Shown here in pieces: positions 34,256-46,833 of a stretch of 64,000 bases of DNA (position 1 is the first letter of the stretch; each line of letters opens with the position of its first letter). The translations under genes were made by a program, and so were the position numbers. A model generated the notes under the pieces. That model saw nothing but the letters and a program-made list of their open reading frames with translations, did not search any database and was not told the origin of the DNA. Source of the DNA: Agapanthus africanus (taxonomy: Eukaryota > Streptophyta > Magnoliopsida > Asparagales > Amaryllidaceae); NCBI GenBank assembly GCA_030015575.1, contig CM057347.1, positions 511,627,176-511,691,175 of the forward strand. Direction: 5' to 3'.

Positions 34256-36530
34256 CCATCTCACATTTTGGCTCAGCATCATTCTGAATATTCTAACCAA
34301 AACTCTCTAAAATGTTCCTAATGCAAGTGAAGTAAAGTGGAGTTAGCGAGCAAGTTGGTTCCGGCGAAGATGGAAACCAATTCCGGAGCTCCCGCGAGGC
34401 CACGAAGATCATCTTCTCTTCTTTAACCTTTCTTTGAAGTTTCTAAACCGTAAGTCCCTCCCAAATTCCCTTTCTCTTCATTGAATTTCAAGTTTAAATC
34501 AAGAATCTAATGTAAAACAACCATATTTGAACTTTTACATTAAAATACCTTGAACTTTGTTATCACATCTTTTCGACAAAATTACTTAACAATACCTTTA
34601 GGAAAACTTCACAGGGTAACAACTAACCCCACACGCACACTTGGTTTCATAGCACGATACCTATTTGTATGTATTTTTGGTTCGAAGAATAGCATTACAA
34701 TAAAATACCACATAGTTCTAAAACCGGGTTTCTTTTGAAAGCGGTATTTCATTTCCTTTGCAACTATGCATCTACAATCCTTATTAGGGGACCCGCTAAT
34801 GGATGGTGCGGATTATCGCACATCCTTGGGTTAGTAGAACGAGATGCAGACCTTTTTACGGAACATTCGATCTCGAAAGGATTTAAATACGTTTTTGTTA
34901 AGAAATACTAATTTTTCTAAATAAAATAAAATTAATTTTTAGAAAATTTATATAAAATTATAAATTCATATTTTCAAAATATAATAAACCTATATTTTTC
35001 TAAAAATGAAAGATGAACAAATGACAATAAAATACCATCAAGATACCAAAAAGGACAAGTTTTTCAATAAAATACTATGAACTTTCCAAGCTAAGTAATT
35101 ATCACTAAACTACCCAATACTTAAAATTCATGCTCATGAAAACCCTAAGTAATACTAATCACCCTCAAGGTTTACTTTTAAACTATATTAAAAATATTTT
35201 TCATAAAACCCCCTCGAGGTATATGTATATAAACACCATTTTAAGGATTCTAGTAAATATGGGTTTAAGCGGGATCAATTCTCTTAAGCCCCAGAGAGCC
35301 GGAGAAAGTGAATGCTTGCCTATTCAGGTTAGAAAACTTAACCGGAGTTATTAATGGCAATTGTATTAGAAAAAAATACAAATCCTGCCGTCCATGTGCA
35401 GCAGTTGTCGATGACTCCCGAACCTAAGAAATTCAAGATTTAAATCAGTCTATGAGCGTTTGACTCAGTCTGAGTCCAATCTCAAACCTGACTCCAAAAT
35501 CAAACATGAATATTTGAACATGAACATGAACACTCGAATTCAAACATCAATATCAAACATGTATACTTGATTTGACTTGATCGAACCATGGTTATAACTT
35601 GACATGACTACCTGAATACATGATTACATTCTGAACATGAATACTTAAAAATTTTGTATCCATAGTTTCTGCAAGACTTGTAAACATAATCTATACAATA
35701 CATTACGCGAGGATAAAGGGGTAAATTGGTACGGAACGTATATCGTGGCACGAGAGGTCATTTAAAAGACACCTATATGAATTCTCGTGCCGTTGTCCCG
35801 TGGGTTAGGACGGGGCCTTGTACTACATGTTACCATAGTCCACGGGATAAGATGGACTCCTCTCGTATACATGAATACCTTCTTTACCAAACTACAAACA
35901 AGCACGTTATAATAACTAGCATATACCAGTAATTAATCATATACACTTACTTGTCCATTTCACATTACTTGTTATATTCTCTTCTTGTTTTGGGACTTGC
36001 TGAGCGTTGGTTCGCTGACGACATTCCTTTCTATTTCTTTCTTTGGAATGTTCGTCAAGAGGACCGGACACTGAGGAGACAGAGCCGCGCCAGGAGGACT
36101 TGGACTAGCTTACAGCTCAGCCAGACTATTAGTTCTTCTTGCACTTACTTTCCTGTATGCCATTGTTTAGGGACTGCTTTATTCATTGTATCTTTTATTT
36201 TCAAACAGTTGTATGTAAAGATGAATGTAAATAAAGTTGATGTTCTATTTTAATACTTTTGTCATTCTTGTACATTTACATATTGCTTATTTATTGCTTA
36301 TTTATGCTTAACGTATTTATTTCTTCGTAAATATGTTGCGGCCTACCACGTCACCGTTTCCGTCTATTGGGAAGCGGGGTGTGACAGGTTTTGTTGGCGG
36401 CCCATGCAGGTCAGTTTTGCATGAAGTCTTAAGCAATATATCACAAGAATTATACGAATCAACAACTATATATTCTTTACATTTCAAATTTCTTGAATCT
36501 ATCCTAACCATTCCTTTTTCTATCAAGGTC

Positions 36531-37454
36531 ATGGATTCTCCCGACAACACCGGTACCAATGTCAATGGCAACACCCCACCGCCTACTCTACCACCACCAC
36601 CTACCGTTGCAGCTCCTATCAATGAGCAAATGGTATTGCTTGAGGCTATAAAGAACCTGTTGGAGGGTCAGCAGCAGCAGACTGCTATTCTCATGCACCG
36701 CCCCGAAACTGAGATACCTGAAGTCAAGTAATTCCGGGCACTGCATCCAAAACATTTCTCGGGGAAAGAGAGCCCACTTGAGGCAGAAGAATGGGCTCAA
36801 TCGATCGAAGATGATCTGGCAGCAACACAAGTGCCAGATATTGCTTGGGTGAGAGTTGCTAAGTTGCAACTGACAGACAACGCCAGAGTCTGGTTGAAGG
36901 TTGAAGAAAGCCGTCTCACCCAACCGATAGAATGGAAGACATTTCACGATCTGTTCGATGCGAAGTACTTCCCTGAGACTGCCCGTTTTGACATGGAACA
37001 ACAGTTCATCCATCTATAACAAAGCTCGATGTGGGTCAAGTCCGTGGATGAATATGATACTGAGTTTACCATGCTTAGCAGATAAGATATTGTCTCAAAT
37101 TCAAATTTATGATCTCACTCACTACACTGCTAATACAAGGTCGTAATAGCTTCGCTGCACATCCCATTCCTACCACTGAGATCCAGGCACGACGATTTCA
37201 GTAAGGGTTGGACCCGGAAATTCAAGCTGCACTAGCTACAAGGGATTTCCCAACCCATGAACTTACTTTGAAGGCTGCCCGACGCTATAAGGCAGTTGTG
37301 AAGAAGAAGAGACGGCCGCAAACTGCTGGTGTGAAACGTCCTGCCACACAGATGATAGGAAGAGCCTCTTCTAGGACAACTTTTGCACCCATGAGACCGG
37401 GAGGATCATTTAACCGGTCCAGTCCAGACTTTTGTTTTTACTGCAAGAGGACGG
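36531..37454 (+). pseudogene. Ty3/gypsy gag, broken
   Basis: Gag is the capsid polyprotein of the retrotransposon particle. The frame starts MDSPDNTGTNVNG with a proline-rich N-terminus. It then has the retrotransposon gag domain, with HPKHFSGKES, AEEWAQSIEDDL, LFDAKYFPETARFDMEQQF (near 36950) and SVDEYDTEF. A basic stretch (KAVVKKKRRPQ) leads to the start of a CCHC knuckle, CFYCKRTG, whose two cysteine codons are at 37433 and 37442. In-frame TAA stops occur at 36729-36731, 37017-37019 and 37083-37085, with a frameshift before 37208. CopiaB interrupts it just after the second cysteine. The rest of the element resumes at about 46834. Confidence 0.88.
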
Positions 37455-39523
37455 GGTTGGGTTATGGTAGCGCCCCGGCCATCAATCCGTGGCCAAATGC
37501 GGAACAAAAATTTGTAAAACGTGGCGCTACCGCAACCAATTACCCGGATCTACCATTAACCGTTTAATAGCAATCTAAAATTTTTAGAGAGGTTATACCG
37601 ATTGATCCGTGTCCTTTGGTCTTCAACCTCTGTCCAAGCTCCTCACGGCTGCCCCGAACAAGTTCGCTCTCCGGTCTCCCTTGTCGAAAACGATCCATGT
37701 TGAGGATTTTTAATACAGGCTCCCGCTTCAAAACCGAAGCAACTCGGGCATCCAGTTTGCTAGCCTAGAAGCACAAGATGAAGTAGAGAGAGCGTGTGAT
37801 CATTTTGTCTCAATGCACCCGAGGATTTGGGTGGAGGTGAAAGAGTTGTCATTGGAGTAAAGAAAGCGAGCACAAGTATTTTGGCCAAGACTTGAAAAAG
37901 AAAAAGAAGTGGCTCTGTGGTTTTCTTTGAAGTGGCTATTGGTTTTGTTATAGTGAGAAAATTAGCACCAAAAAAAAATTCCCAGCACACTTAAATTCGC
38001 AGCCACAAAAAAAATCCCTTTACAAAAAAATCAACAGCCACTTTTAAATCTTTTGTTTTTACATGAGTTTGTGAGGTATGGTGCAATTAAAGAAATCCTT
38101 TTCTAACACTAAAAATCAGCCCATGCCTCATCAATGCCCTAAAACAGAACATGCACTCACAATTTCCATCAAAACAATAAACTAAATGTTTTAAATCAAA
38201 GAAAAGAAATAGCAACCCTAAAGTTATCTTGTAACGAATTACAAGAATACCCCTCATCCGTATATACATACCTGTATCTGTATTCCGACTGAATACGAAT
38301 ACAACAAGACGAAAATAATCCAACAATATAATACTAGGATCCGGCTTAAACCAAAGCCCACTAGTATTATCCGTCCGATCATGATCCGTGCACAAGTGCA
38401 CGTATATGATCGAACCCTGCCATAAAACCATACGGCCTCTACAACCTTTCGCCCGAACCAGGGAAACCCTCTATGTGGGACTCTAAAGACTCGTCAATAC
38501 GCTTGCAGTGGGTTTAACCACAAGCACGTCAGTGGCACTAGCTGTACGTAACGGCTACCCAGTTATTGAGCGAAAGGGAGGCCGACGAGCGAACTCATCC
38601 TGAAACTCTACTGAGCCCGACAGTGACAATATCCGTACAGTCCGCTCTATTCGTCTATGAGTATCGCATATCGAGTCTAGGGGGGTGGATAAAGTCAGAC
38701 CCCTAATAACGCGATATTTAGTGTCGGCATGAAATCTATCACCAACTGAGAAAATATCGATCCTAGATCGGTAATTCTCGTCTACCCCGGCCGAGGATTT
38801 CTGGTGATGGCCATCCGTGCACTCCGCGACCTCAACCCCCAATATATCGGGAGAGACGAATCCCCTGACGATCCGCTCACTGCCTCCATGTGGCTCGGGA
38901 CTGTACCCAACTAAAACCTGTTTGCACGACTCCTCTGAGCCGTGGTAGGGTAGTAATCAAAGCACAGTGGGAACTCACACGTGACAAATGACGATCTCAG
39001 GTCGATAGACTAACCTGTACACATGTCACCTGGGAACTGCTTTATGACAATAGGTATAATACCAACTAGTATGTTCCCGGCGAGTCCGTCTGGTGTACTC
39101 ATAACCCAATGAGCATCTGTATACATCTTAGGTGAACCAACTGACACCAATGGGTTGTGAGACCGACCACCGCCCCTCGTCGGGGTCTCGATCCGTATAC
39201 ACCAGTCTACTATTGGAGTATCGATGCCCAGTCTCGAAACTCCCACGACTAAGGACACTTTAAGGATGTGCTTATAGACTACCCAACTCTCACGTATATG
39301 ATCGCCATCATACTGCTGGTAGTCAAGCAAGAATCCTATGGGCTCTATCAACATGTAATAGTGATCTGTAATGTCACCTGAAGCATGTACACAATGATAA
39401 AGACAAACCAAATAGCATACTATCATCTCGAGTAAGACTGTTCTACCGGTATAGGTCCTCCCTCAATCACTGCAATCCCGTGCCTGCGATCCAATAATTG
39501 ACTTGAGGGCACTATAACCAACA
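37455..39523 (-). repeat. CopiaB 3' LTR
   Basis: Plus strand runs from GGTTGGGTTATGG (first base mutated relative to the TGTTGGGTTACGG partner) to ATAACCAACA at 39523. Contains a poly-A-flanked segment CAAAAAAATCAACAGCC near 38023. Confidence 0.88.
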
Positions 39524-39538
39524 ATCTCCCACTTGCAC
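39524..39538 (-). other. CopiaB polypurine tract
   Basis: GTGCAAGTGGGAGAT on the minus strand, identical to C1 and C2. Confidence 0.85.
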
Positions 39539-41760
39539 TTAAGGCTAATTATTGCGGTGTCGCATACTCACAGCCCGTGTGGTACCGAACACCCAACTTC
39601 TCTACTAATCAGTTCTACAAAGCTCGTTTGTAAAACTATTGTGTTCGAGAAATAGCCTCAGTGAGTGGATCCGCTCCAATGTTTCTTTCTATGTCTCTCT
39701 TTATCTCAAGTTCGCGGAGAAAACCATCTCCCAAAATGAGCAATACCTGTCTTAGAATATGTCTAGATATCTGATGGGACCCAGTTTATAAATGAACTCC
39801 AAATACAGTAAACTTCTTAGACTGTATCGTCAACTGAATTTAATTAGTATTCTGCGCCATGCCTCCCTCAGTATCCGTTTGGACCACCTGTCCAAACTAC
39901 TGCCCTTCATTAAGAGGGAAAACTATAACTCTGACAGTCACTGTGTCATCCATGTCACCTTGGAAGCCTGGAATGATAACTGTCTCCCAAAGGAGGCTGT
40001 TATTATCAAATCCCTAGAACATCCACTTATGTTCAAAAACTGCTTCTGAACGTTTCTCCAGGATTGGATTAATATATCAACTTATTGCATCTAGTGCAAA
40101 AATAACATCTGGTGTTGTACATGACATCTCATGATTGACTCAATTGCCTAAGCAAGTGATATGCCAATCATGCACATCTCTCTCCCCTTTAGTCTATAAG
40201 ACACCTTTAGAGAGGGTGACTCCATCACCTGCAGGTACACTACCATACCAGGAGTCGTCTATTTTAAAACACCTTTAGAATGCTGTCTAAATACCCAGAT
40301 TGGGAAACTACCCAAATCTAGATCTAAAACCATAGATCTAGTAACCAGAATGCCTGATGTAATATCCAAATCTTATGTGGAGAAACCACTGTGTGACAAC
40401 CACAGTATAACCGATCGTAGTAAAGGAATTTTATTTCCTATAAAGTGCATGTCATCCAAATACCAGGACATCACACCCTACTTCCTTCTTAACATATCCA
40501 TCTCCTATTCTGATGAAGTCAAAACCTATGACTGTCACATCAAAAATAGATGATCTATCTCCGCTATATCCGCTTTAGTCTATAAATAGACATAAGCAAC
40601 TTGTCCACAATGCTTCCGCTGCTCCCACTGACTACAACGACCCTCTGGCAGAGTCATATACACGTGCACTTCTAAAGCTAGTTTAGAACGACGCTATACT
40701 CATCCTCCTGCCGGGTTTCATAGTCTGGAACAACAGTAGTGTCAAGTCTAGGTAAACAAGAACCTTCCCGCCACCGTCATTGAAGATACCGAAGTATCTC
40801 TCGGGTGCCTGAGGTTACCCACCATATATGCGGAGTGTCCAATGGAATGTTAAACCCTATTGAATTTTTAGGTTCTATTAAATTTTTAGTAATCGTCCGT
40901 AGTTCTGGAATCACTTCCAGTTCTACCATACTTCCACTACTATTTTTTTGAAAAAGTCCATTTTGCTAAAACTGTGGCGAGTCAAGAACAATATCACTAT
41001 TGATCTTCCAGATGGTAGAAAGTTAACCCTCGTCATAGCCTGGGATAACCCACAAACTGCCATTACAGAAACTTGCCTTGAGTTGTCCAGAGTCTGGTTT
41101 TAAGCATAAGCCGGACAACTCCATATACCTTAACATCGTTAAGATATGAACCATTCTATATACAATATAGAAACAGAGGCACAGATTTAATTGGAACCAG
41201 ATTCAAATCATGCAGTTGCCTACAGTGCATGTTAACTAAATGGAGAGAGGCCAATCAACATTACTCAATTTAGAAGTGAATCCAAATATGAGTAACCTGA
41301 AAGAGAAGAAAGTTCTTAAAACCATTAATATCAACTAAATACTAAACACAAGTATCTACATCTTCAATCACCTTGAAGAATCCTGATACTTACAACACCT
41401 GGTTCTCTACTTTAATCTTATACCTATAACTTCTCAAAACTTGGACCTTGTATTTCAACGAAATACTTGTTTAAAACTTGAGAAGTCGTAAGTAAACAGA
41501 ATATAGTACGAGTACCAACCCCTCTATCCTAATGGATACTGGACAACATACAATACTTTGTATAAGTCCCCTGAGTTTAATAACTCATACCCTGTACGTC
41601 GTAGGTTGAAAACTGTACTATGGTAAGAATTACACCGCTGTTTAATGCTCCTTACCTAACCATCAACTGATATAGGTAAATGTCATGGACATAATTTCAA
41701 AAGGTTATATCTCACTTTATAAAATAAACGTACAGATATATCAGTTTGAAATTGGTGCAT
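39539..41760 (-). pseudogene. CopiaB pol remnants
   Basis: Small homologous islands only. VYMTLPEG (near 40670) begins the second half of the reverse transcriptase. A WYLDDMH block (40446-40466 region) stands where the catalytic YVDD should be. A corrupted integrase core with phrases resembling HKSESFE lies near 41440-41600. Frames change every few dozen codons. It lies in the same order relative to the polypurine tract as in C1. Confidence 0.65.
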
Positions 41761-42084
41761 AACAACGGATATTCAAAACCAAAAATTTGTCGTCAGGCAA
41801 ATCCCAAGGTGATTTTCTCAAATATCACCAATTAATTCCGATATAATGAGGATGATCACCTAATTCCCAATAACTTACTCCCACTCATCATCTGTAAACC
41901 CATACAGATGTGAGAATCAAACCTGGTAAATACATACCCTGGAGTAAGGATCTAATTGGGAAATCAGTTTTCTATTAACAATGTACGGAGAAACTGAAAC
42001 ATGAAAATATTTCGAAGGGGTATTCGGGTATTCTTAGTAATGCCTCTTCCACTATCCAGATTCATGACTGTAACCGTATATCTC
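41761..42084. other. CopiaB internal sequence, unassigned
   Basis: Corresponds in position to the gag/protease-proximal part. No motif is recognised. Confidence 0.3.
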
Positions 42085-42880
42085 TTTGTCATCTTTCCAA
42101 ATCCCTTTATTTGTCTTTACTCATTACCTTCTGTACACCACCGTTAGGCTAAATGGTTTTCTTCCTTCCCTACCGTTCGGCACCAGCCTATGATTTAGAA
42201 GAAGACTATCCAATGAGCGTAATAGGTGTACTCTCCTAATCCTAGGAGCCCTCGCAACCTGAGAGAAGGTAAAGATAAAAGACAACTGAATAAACCTTAT
42301 TCTATTTCCCCTAAACCAGAATCCATCCTCGAATTGGAACAAGTTCCTTCGAGTTCGTATGCAACTATACGATGGATTATCCAATAACTGTGGATCTTCG
42401 TAGTGATACGGGGTGATCTGGAGAAATTCAAAGGTGATGTAGGAGTGGCGATGAAATACGTGGTTTGATCGTGAATGACAGCAGTCACAATTTACTTTGC
42501 CCTCTTTCTAATCCCTTTATCTGTCTTTACTTATTACCTCCTGTACACCACACTTAGACTAATTGGTTTTCTTCTTTCCCCACCTTTCGGCACCTGCCTA
42601 TTGTTTGGAAGAAGACTATCCAATAAGCACAATCGGTGTGCTCTCTCCTAATCCTAGGAGCCCTCATAACCTGAGAGTAGGTAAAAGGAAAAGACAACTG
42701 AATAGTTCTATTCATTTTCTCCAGAACCGGAAACCATCCTCGAATCTAAAACAAGTTTCTTCGAGTTCGTATGTAACTATATGATGGTCATATCCAATAA
42801 GTGTGGATCTTCGTAGTGATACGGAATGTTCCGGAGAAAAGCAAAGGGTAAGAGTAAGAGTGGCAATGATGTTTGCAACC
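42085..42880 (-). repeat. 410-bp tandem duplication in CopiaB
   Basis: Two adjacent diverged copies share AATCCCTTTATTTGTCTTTAC (starting about 42100 and 42510), GAAGAAGACTATCCAAT, CTAATCCTAGGAGCCCTC and GGATCTTCGTAGTGATACGG in that order. I see no such duplication in C1 or C2. Confidence 0.8.
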
Positions 42881-43264
42881 CAGACAATCCAAAAGCCAGT
42901 GTTTTAAGAAAGTTCGGTTAACTTGGTTACTGAGTTATAGTCTAGGGTCGGGCCATGGTCGCTGCCAAAGAGAGAGACAGAAAAGAAACATTCAGCGTGT
43001 ACTTTAATCTAGATCAGAATGGTTAATCACTTTATCTAATCAGGATGTCTCCCACTGTATACTCAAATTCTCCTCCAAACCTGAAAGAAGAATTAGTCGG
43101 GATCATCCGAGGAGTAAACCAACTCATCAGTGGGTATCGGGATCCAACTATCATCGCATGATAACTTGATGGAATTCACTCAAGTCACCATACTCCAGAA
43201 GGTATGCTCATGCCTGGAAAGTTTCAGTTTCTTTAGAAACCCCCGATGTGTGTTTTTACCCCAA

Positions 43265-43478
43265 GCAGTTTATGACCTTGATTAGGTCAACAAACCATAA
43301 ACCGCTAGTCAAGTTCAACCCGTCATTATCTTGTATTGTATTAAACCCACCCATACGTGCCCTTGACTAGGTCAACAAGGCCGCACGACTGTCCTAACCA
43401 ATCGCATTTAAAATGCAACAAACAAGCACCACTTAGCTACCGAATACTACGCCTTGACTAGGTCAACAAACGCAGCAT
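43265..43478 (-). other. Three composite hairpins in the CopiaB leader
   Basis: The units are 43444-43478, 43355-43387 and 43265-43305. The inner stem is TTGAC/GTCAA with loop CTA in two units; the third has ATCAA on the 3' side. Outer stems on the sense strand are CATGCTGCG/CGTAGTAT, CGTGC/GCACG (with a GG bulge) and GCGGTTTATG/CATAAACTGC. Confidence 0.68.
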
Positions 43479-43606
43479 GAATACTAAATAATACTCGTAA
43501 GAAATGATGGAGAGCTACGGCTGGTTTTTGGAGAAAAACCTTTAACGTAATGAACTTGATATCGTTGAAGCAACCCAAGTGGTTGTACAAATATATAGTG
43601 GCGAAA

Positions 43607-43852
43607 ACTTTTGCTAAAGAGGTCATTCCCGGTGAAGGGATCTCGGCTCTTTTCTCGTAGAATGAGGTGCTGGATATTCATTACCGAATACTGCGATGCA
43701 AAGCAAAAAGTAATTGACTATAGTGAAGTTATTACGTTGACGCCAACTTTTACTCAAGGGGTCGCTCCCGATGAAGGGATCTCGGCCCTTTCCCCGTTGA
43801 ATGAGATGCTAGATATTCATAACTGAATACCACTGTGCAAAGCAAAAGAAAA
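43607..43852 (-). repeat. CopiaB leader direct repeat, two copies
   Basis: Copies of the unit also found in C1 and C2 (GAAGGGATCTCGGC...TGCAAAGCAAAA), here about 140 bp apart and more diverged from each other. Confidence 0.7.
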
Positions 43853-45228
43853 CGTCTGTAATGTCTGTTTTAAAAAACTTGGTTCCAACAACATCAAATA
43901 GGTCTGTTTTCTTTGCATTGATCTGAATCAACGCAGTCCCATCAATTAATCACACCAGAAAGGAACGAAAATATGATGTACGTATATGTCATCCGCATTC
44001 GCCACTAGGTCCCGTCATCACCTGTTAGGTTACTTAACTAACGACAGAGCGGGACTGGACTAGCGCGGGTGTAAAACATATACAACATCTACTAGTATAT
44101 ATAACAATATATAATAATCGTTCCAGGCGTGATAAATGCAACATCACAGAAAAGTAATAACCATTACAAAATAATACAGATAATCTAGGAGCCCCGGGTT
44201 TCCTTTGAGCCGCAAGTGAAACTCGACGTTCCCCGGGTCGTGTGGATAGCCTGTGCAATGAAAACCTAGACCCCTACGAGCACAGCAAGTTACCCGCCAA
44301 AACCAGAAGCGAGGCAGCCCCCTTCAGCAAAGTGAATGGGCCACCCAGCACTTCACGGAATCCGGTAACTTGAGCACCCCTATACCCCCTACGAGTGCGG
44401 CGAATAGCCCACCAATCCTAGAGTGAGGCCCCCTCCTTCTCAACGCCATGAGATGCGGACCCGTTGCCCTCCAGAACCCGGCTATTCGTGCACTCCATCG
44501 CGGGGTAATCCTAGTACAGAAAAGAAAATATGTACAACGGGTACATTGACCTCAATCCGGTCGTGCCCCAAAAGAATAATATACGAACAGGCAGTTACGG
44601 CAGTCCACATGTTGGATGCTCGCCCCGCGATATCAAATATACAAATAAATCCAAACAACACTACCATTGAACGCAAGCTATCTACCACGACGAATCCGCA
44701 ACAACACAGCACAACACAGAATATCAACGTGAATGTCATGTTCGCAAATCCGTCTAAAAGAGCTATAGCAATTAGACAAGTTGTACTGCTCGAATGACAT
44801 TCACGGTCGCAGATAGTAATGTAAGTACTGCAAACTTTAAACAATTTAAGAAAATATCGATTTAGAAATAACCCCCCGAATAGCCCCAAACAACTAGGTA
44901 AAACCATATCCAAACTAGGCTAAACAAACCACATCACTGAACCAACATTCCAGAGACAAGACCACACCCCAAAAACGAAACCTAAATGCCTCAAACTGGC
45001 CGGCCTCCTCGGATTTTTGGTGAAGCTCGGCCAAAATCCGATGGATTGGTCTCATATTTGGGGTACAGTCTATAGGTCACTTAAGTAGTTTTCTGCAGTT
45101 GATTAAATAATTTTTAAAGACACTTATAAAATTGACAGAAACTGGAATTTTCAGTGCAGTGAATGGGAGTTGTTTCGGTTTCGATAGCTTAACATTTTCT
45201 AAACCAACTAGTATACAGTTAATGGGTT
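43853..45228 (-). other. CopiaB leader, 5' part
   Basis: Relates by eye to the C1 and C2 leaders (GCGCGGGTGTAAAACATA near 44063; CTAGACCCCTACGAG near 44269). No gag is recognised. Confidence 0.45.
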
Positions 45229-45241
45229 GGCTCTGATACCA
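45229..45241 (-). other. CopiaB primer binding site (tRNA-iMet)
   Basis: Plus-strand GGCTCTGATACCA directly abuts the LTR. Confidence 0.9.
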
Positions 45242-46833
45242 TGTTGGGTTACGGCAGCGCCCCGACCATCAATCCGTGGCCAAATGCGGAACAAAAATTT
45301 GTAAAACGTGGCGCTATCACAACCAATTACCCGGATCTACCATTAACCGTTTACTAGCAATCTAAAAAGTTTAGAGAGGTTATACAGATCGATCTGTGTC
45401 CTTCGGTCTTCAACCTCTGTCCAAGCTCCTCGTGGCTGCCCCGAACAAGTTCGCTCTCCGGTCTCCCTCGTCGAAGACGATCCATGTCGAGAATTCTTAA
45501 TACGGGCTCCCGCTTCAAAACCGAAGCAACTCGGGCATCCAGTTTGCTAGCCTAGATGCACAAGATGAAATAGAGAGTGTGTGTGATCATTTTGACTCAA
45601 TGCACCCGAGAATTTGGGTGGAGGTGAAAGAGTTGTCATTGGAGTAAAGAAAGCGAGCATAAGAATTTTGGCCAAGACTTGAAAAAGAAAAAGAAGTAGC
45701 TCTTTGGTTTTCTTTGAAGCGGCTGTTGGTTTTGTTGTAGTGAGAAAATTAGCACCTGAAAAAAAATTCCCAGCACACTTAAATTCGCAGCCACAAAAAA
45801 AATCCTTTTACAAAAAAATCAACAGCCACTTTTAAATCTTTTGTTTTTACATGAGTTTGTGAGGTATGGTGCAATTAAAGAAATCCTTTTCTAACACTAA
45901 AAATCAGCCCATGCCTCATCAATGCCCCAAAACAGAACATGCACTCACAATTTCCATCAAAACAATAAACTAAATGTTTTAAATCAAAGAAAAGAAATAG
46001 CAACCCTAAAGTTATCTTGTAACGAATTACAAGAATACCCCTCATCCGTATATACATACCTGTATCCGTATTCCGACTGAATACGAATACAACGAGACGA
46101 AAATAATCCAATAATATAATACTAGGATCCGGTTTAAACTAAACCCCATTAGTATTATGCGTCCGATCATGATCGTGCACAAGTGCACGTATATGATCGA
46201 ACCCTGCCATAAAACCATACGGCCTCTACAACGTTTCTCCTGAACCAGGGAAACCCTCTATGTGGGACTCTAAAGACTCGTCAATACGCTGGTAGTGGGT
46301 TTAACCACAAGCACGTCAGTAGCACTAGCTGTCGTAACGGCTACCCAGGTATTGAGCGAAAGGGAGGCCGACAAGCGAACTCATCCTGAAACCCTACTGA
46401 GCCTGACAGTGACAATATTCGTACAGTCCGCTCCGTTCGTCTATGAGTATCGCATATCGAGTCTAGGGGGTGGATAAAGTCAGACCCCTAATAATGCGAC
46501 ATTTAGTGTCGGCATGAAACCTATCACCAACTGAGAAACTATCGATCCTAAATCGGTAATTCTCGTCTACCCCAGCCGAGGATTTCTGTTGATGGCCATC
46601 CGTGCACTCCGCGACCTCAACCCCCAATATACCGGGAGAGAGGAATCCCCTGACGATCCGCTCACTGCCTCCATGTGGCTCGGGACTGTACCCAACTAAA
46701 ACCTGTTTGCATGACTCCTCTGAGCCGTGGTAGGGTAGTAATCAAAGCATAGTGGGGAATTACACGAGACAAATGATGATCTCAGGTCGATAGACTAACC
46801 TGTACACATGTCACCTGGGAACTGCTATCTGAC
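45242..46833 (-). repeat. CopiaB 5' LTR, truncated
   Basis: Aligns with 37455-39036 of the partner and then breaks off after AACTGCTATCTGACGT. The missing part is the U3 start in element orientation, so the promoter end is lost. Confidence 0.85.

Larger units (their letters stand above)
33693..36386 (+). mobile_element. Family-A gypsy LTR A4, probable 5' LTR of the gag-bearing element
   Basis: The most complete family-A LTR in the window (2,694 bp, TGTAACGACTCTGAAAT...GAAGCGGGGTGTGACA). The flanks (ATTCA left, GGTTT right) do not match, so it is not a simple solo LTR. A gypsy gag begins 145 bp downstream on the same strand, which fits a 5' LTR. No standard TGGTATCAGAGC primer site follows; TGGCGGCCCATGCAGG at 36395 lies where one might be, but I cannot assign it to a tRNA. 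Confidence 0.75.
37455..46833 (-). mobile_element. Ty1/copia LTR retrotransposon CopiaB
   Basis: The left LTR is complete at 2,069 bp. The right LTR has lost about 480 bp at its outer end. The primer site lies next to the right LTR and the polypurine tract next to the left, so the element points leftward. The LTR start on the sense strand, TGTTGGTTATAGTGCCC, and the leader features mark it as a relative of C1 and C2. The LTRs differ more than those of C1, so it is older. Pol is heavily decayed. It split the gypsy gag at its zinc knuckle. The right junction is at an LTR deletion, so the target duplication cannot be confirmed. Confidence 0.88.
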
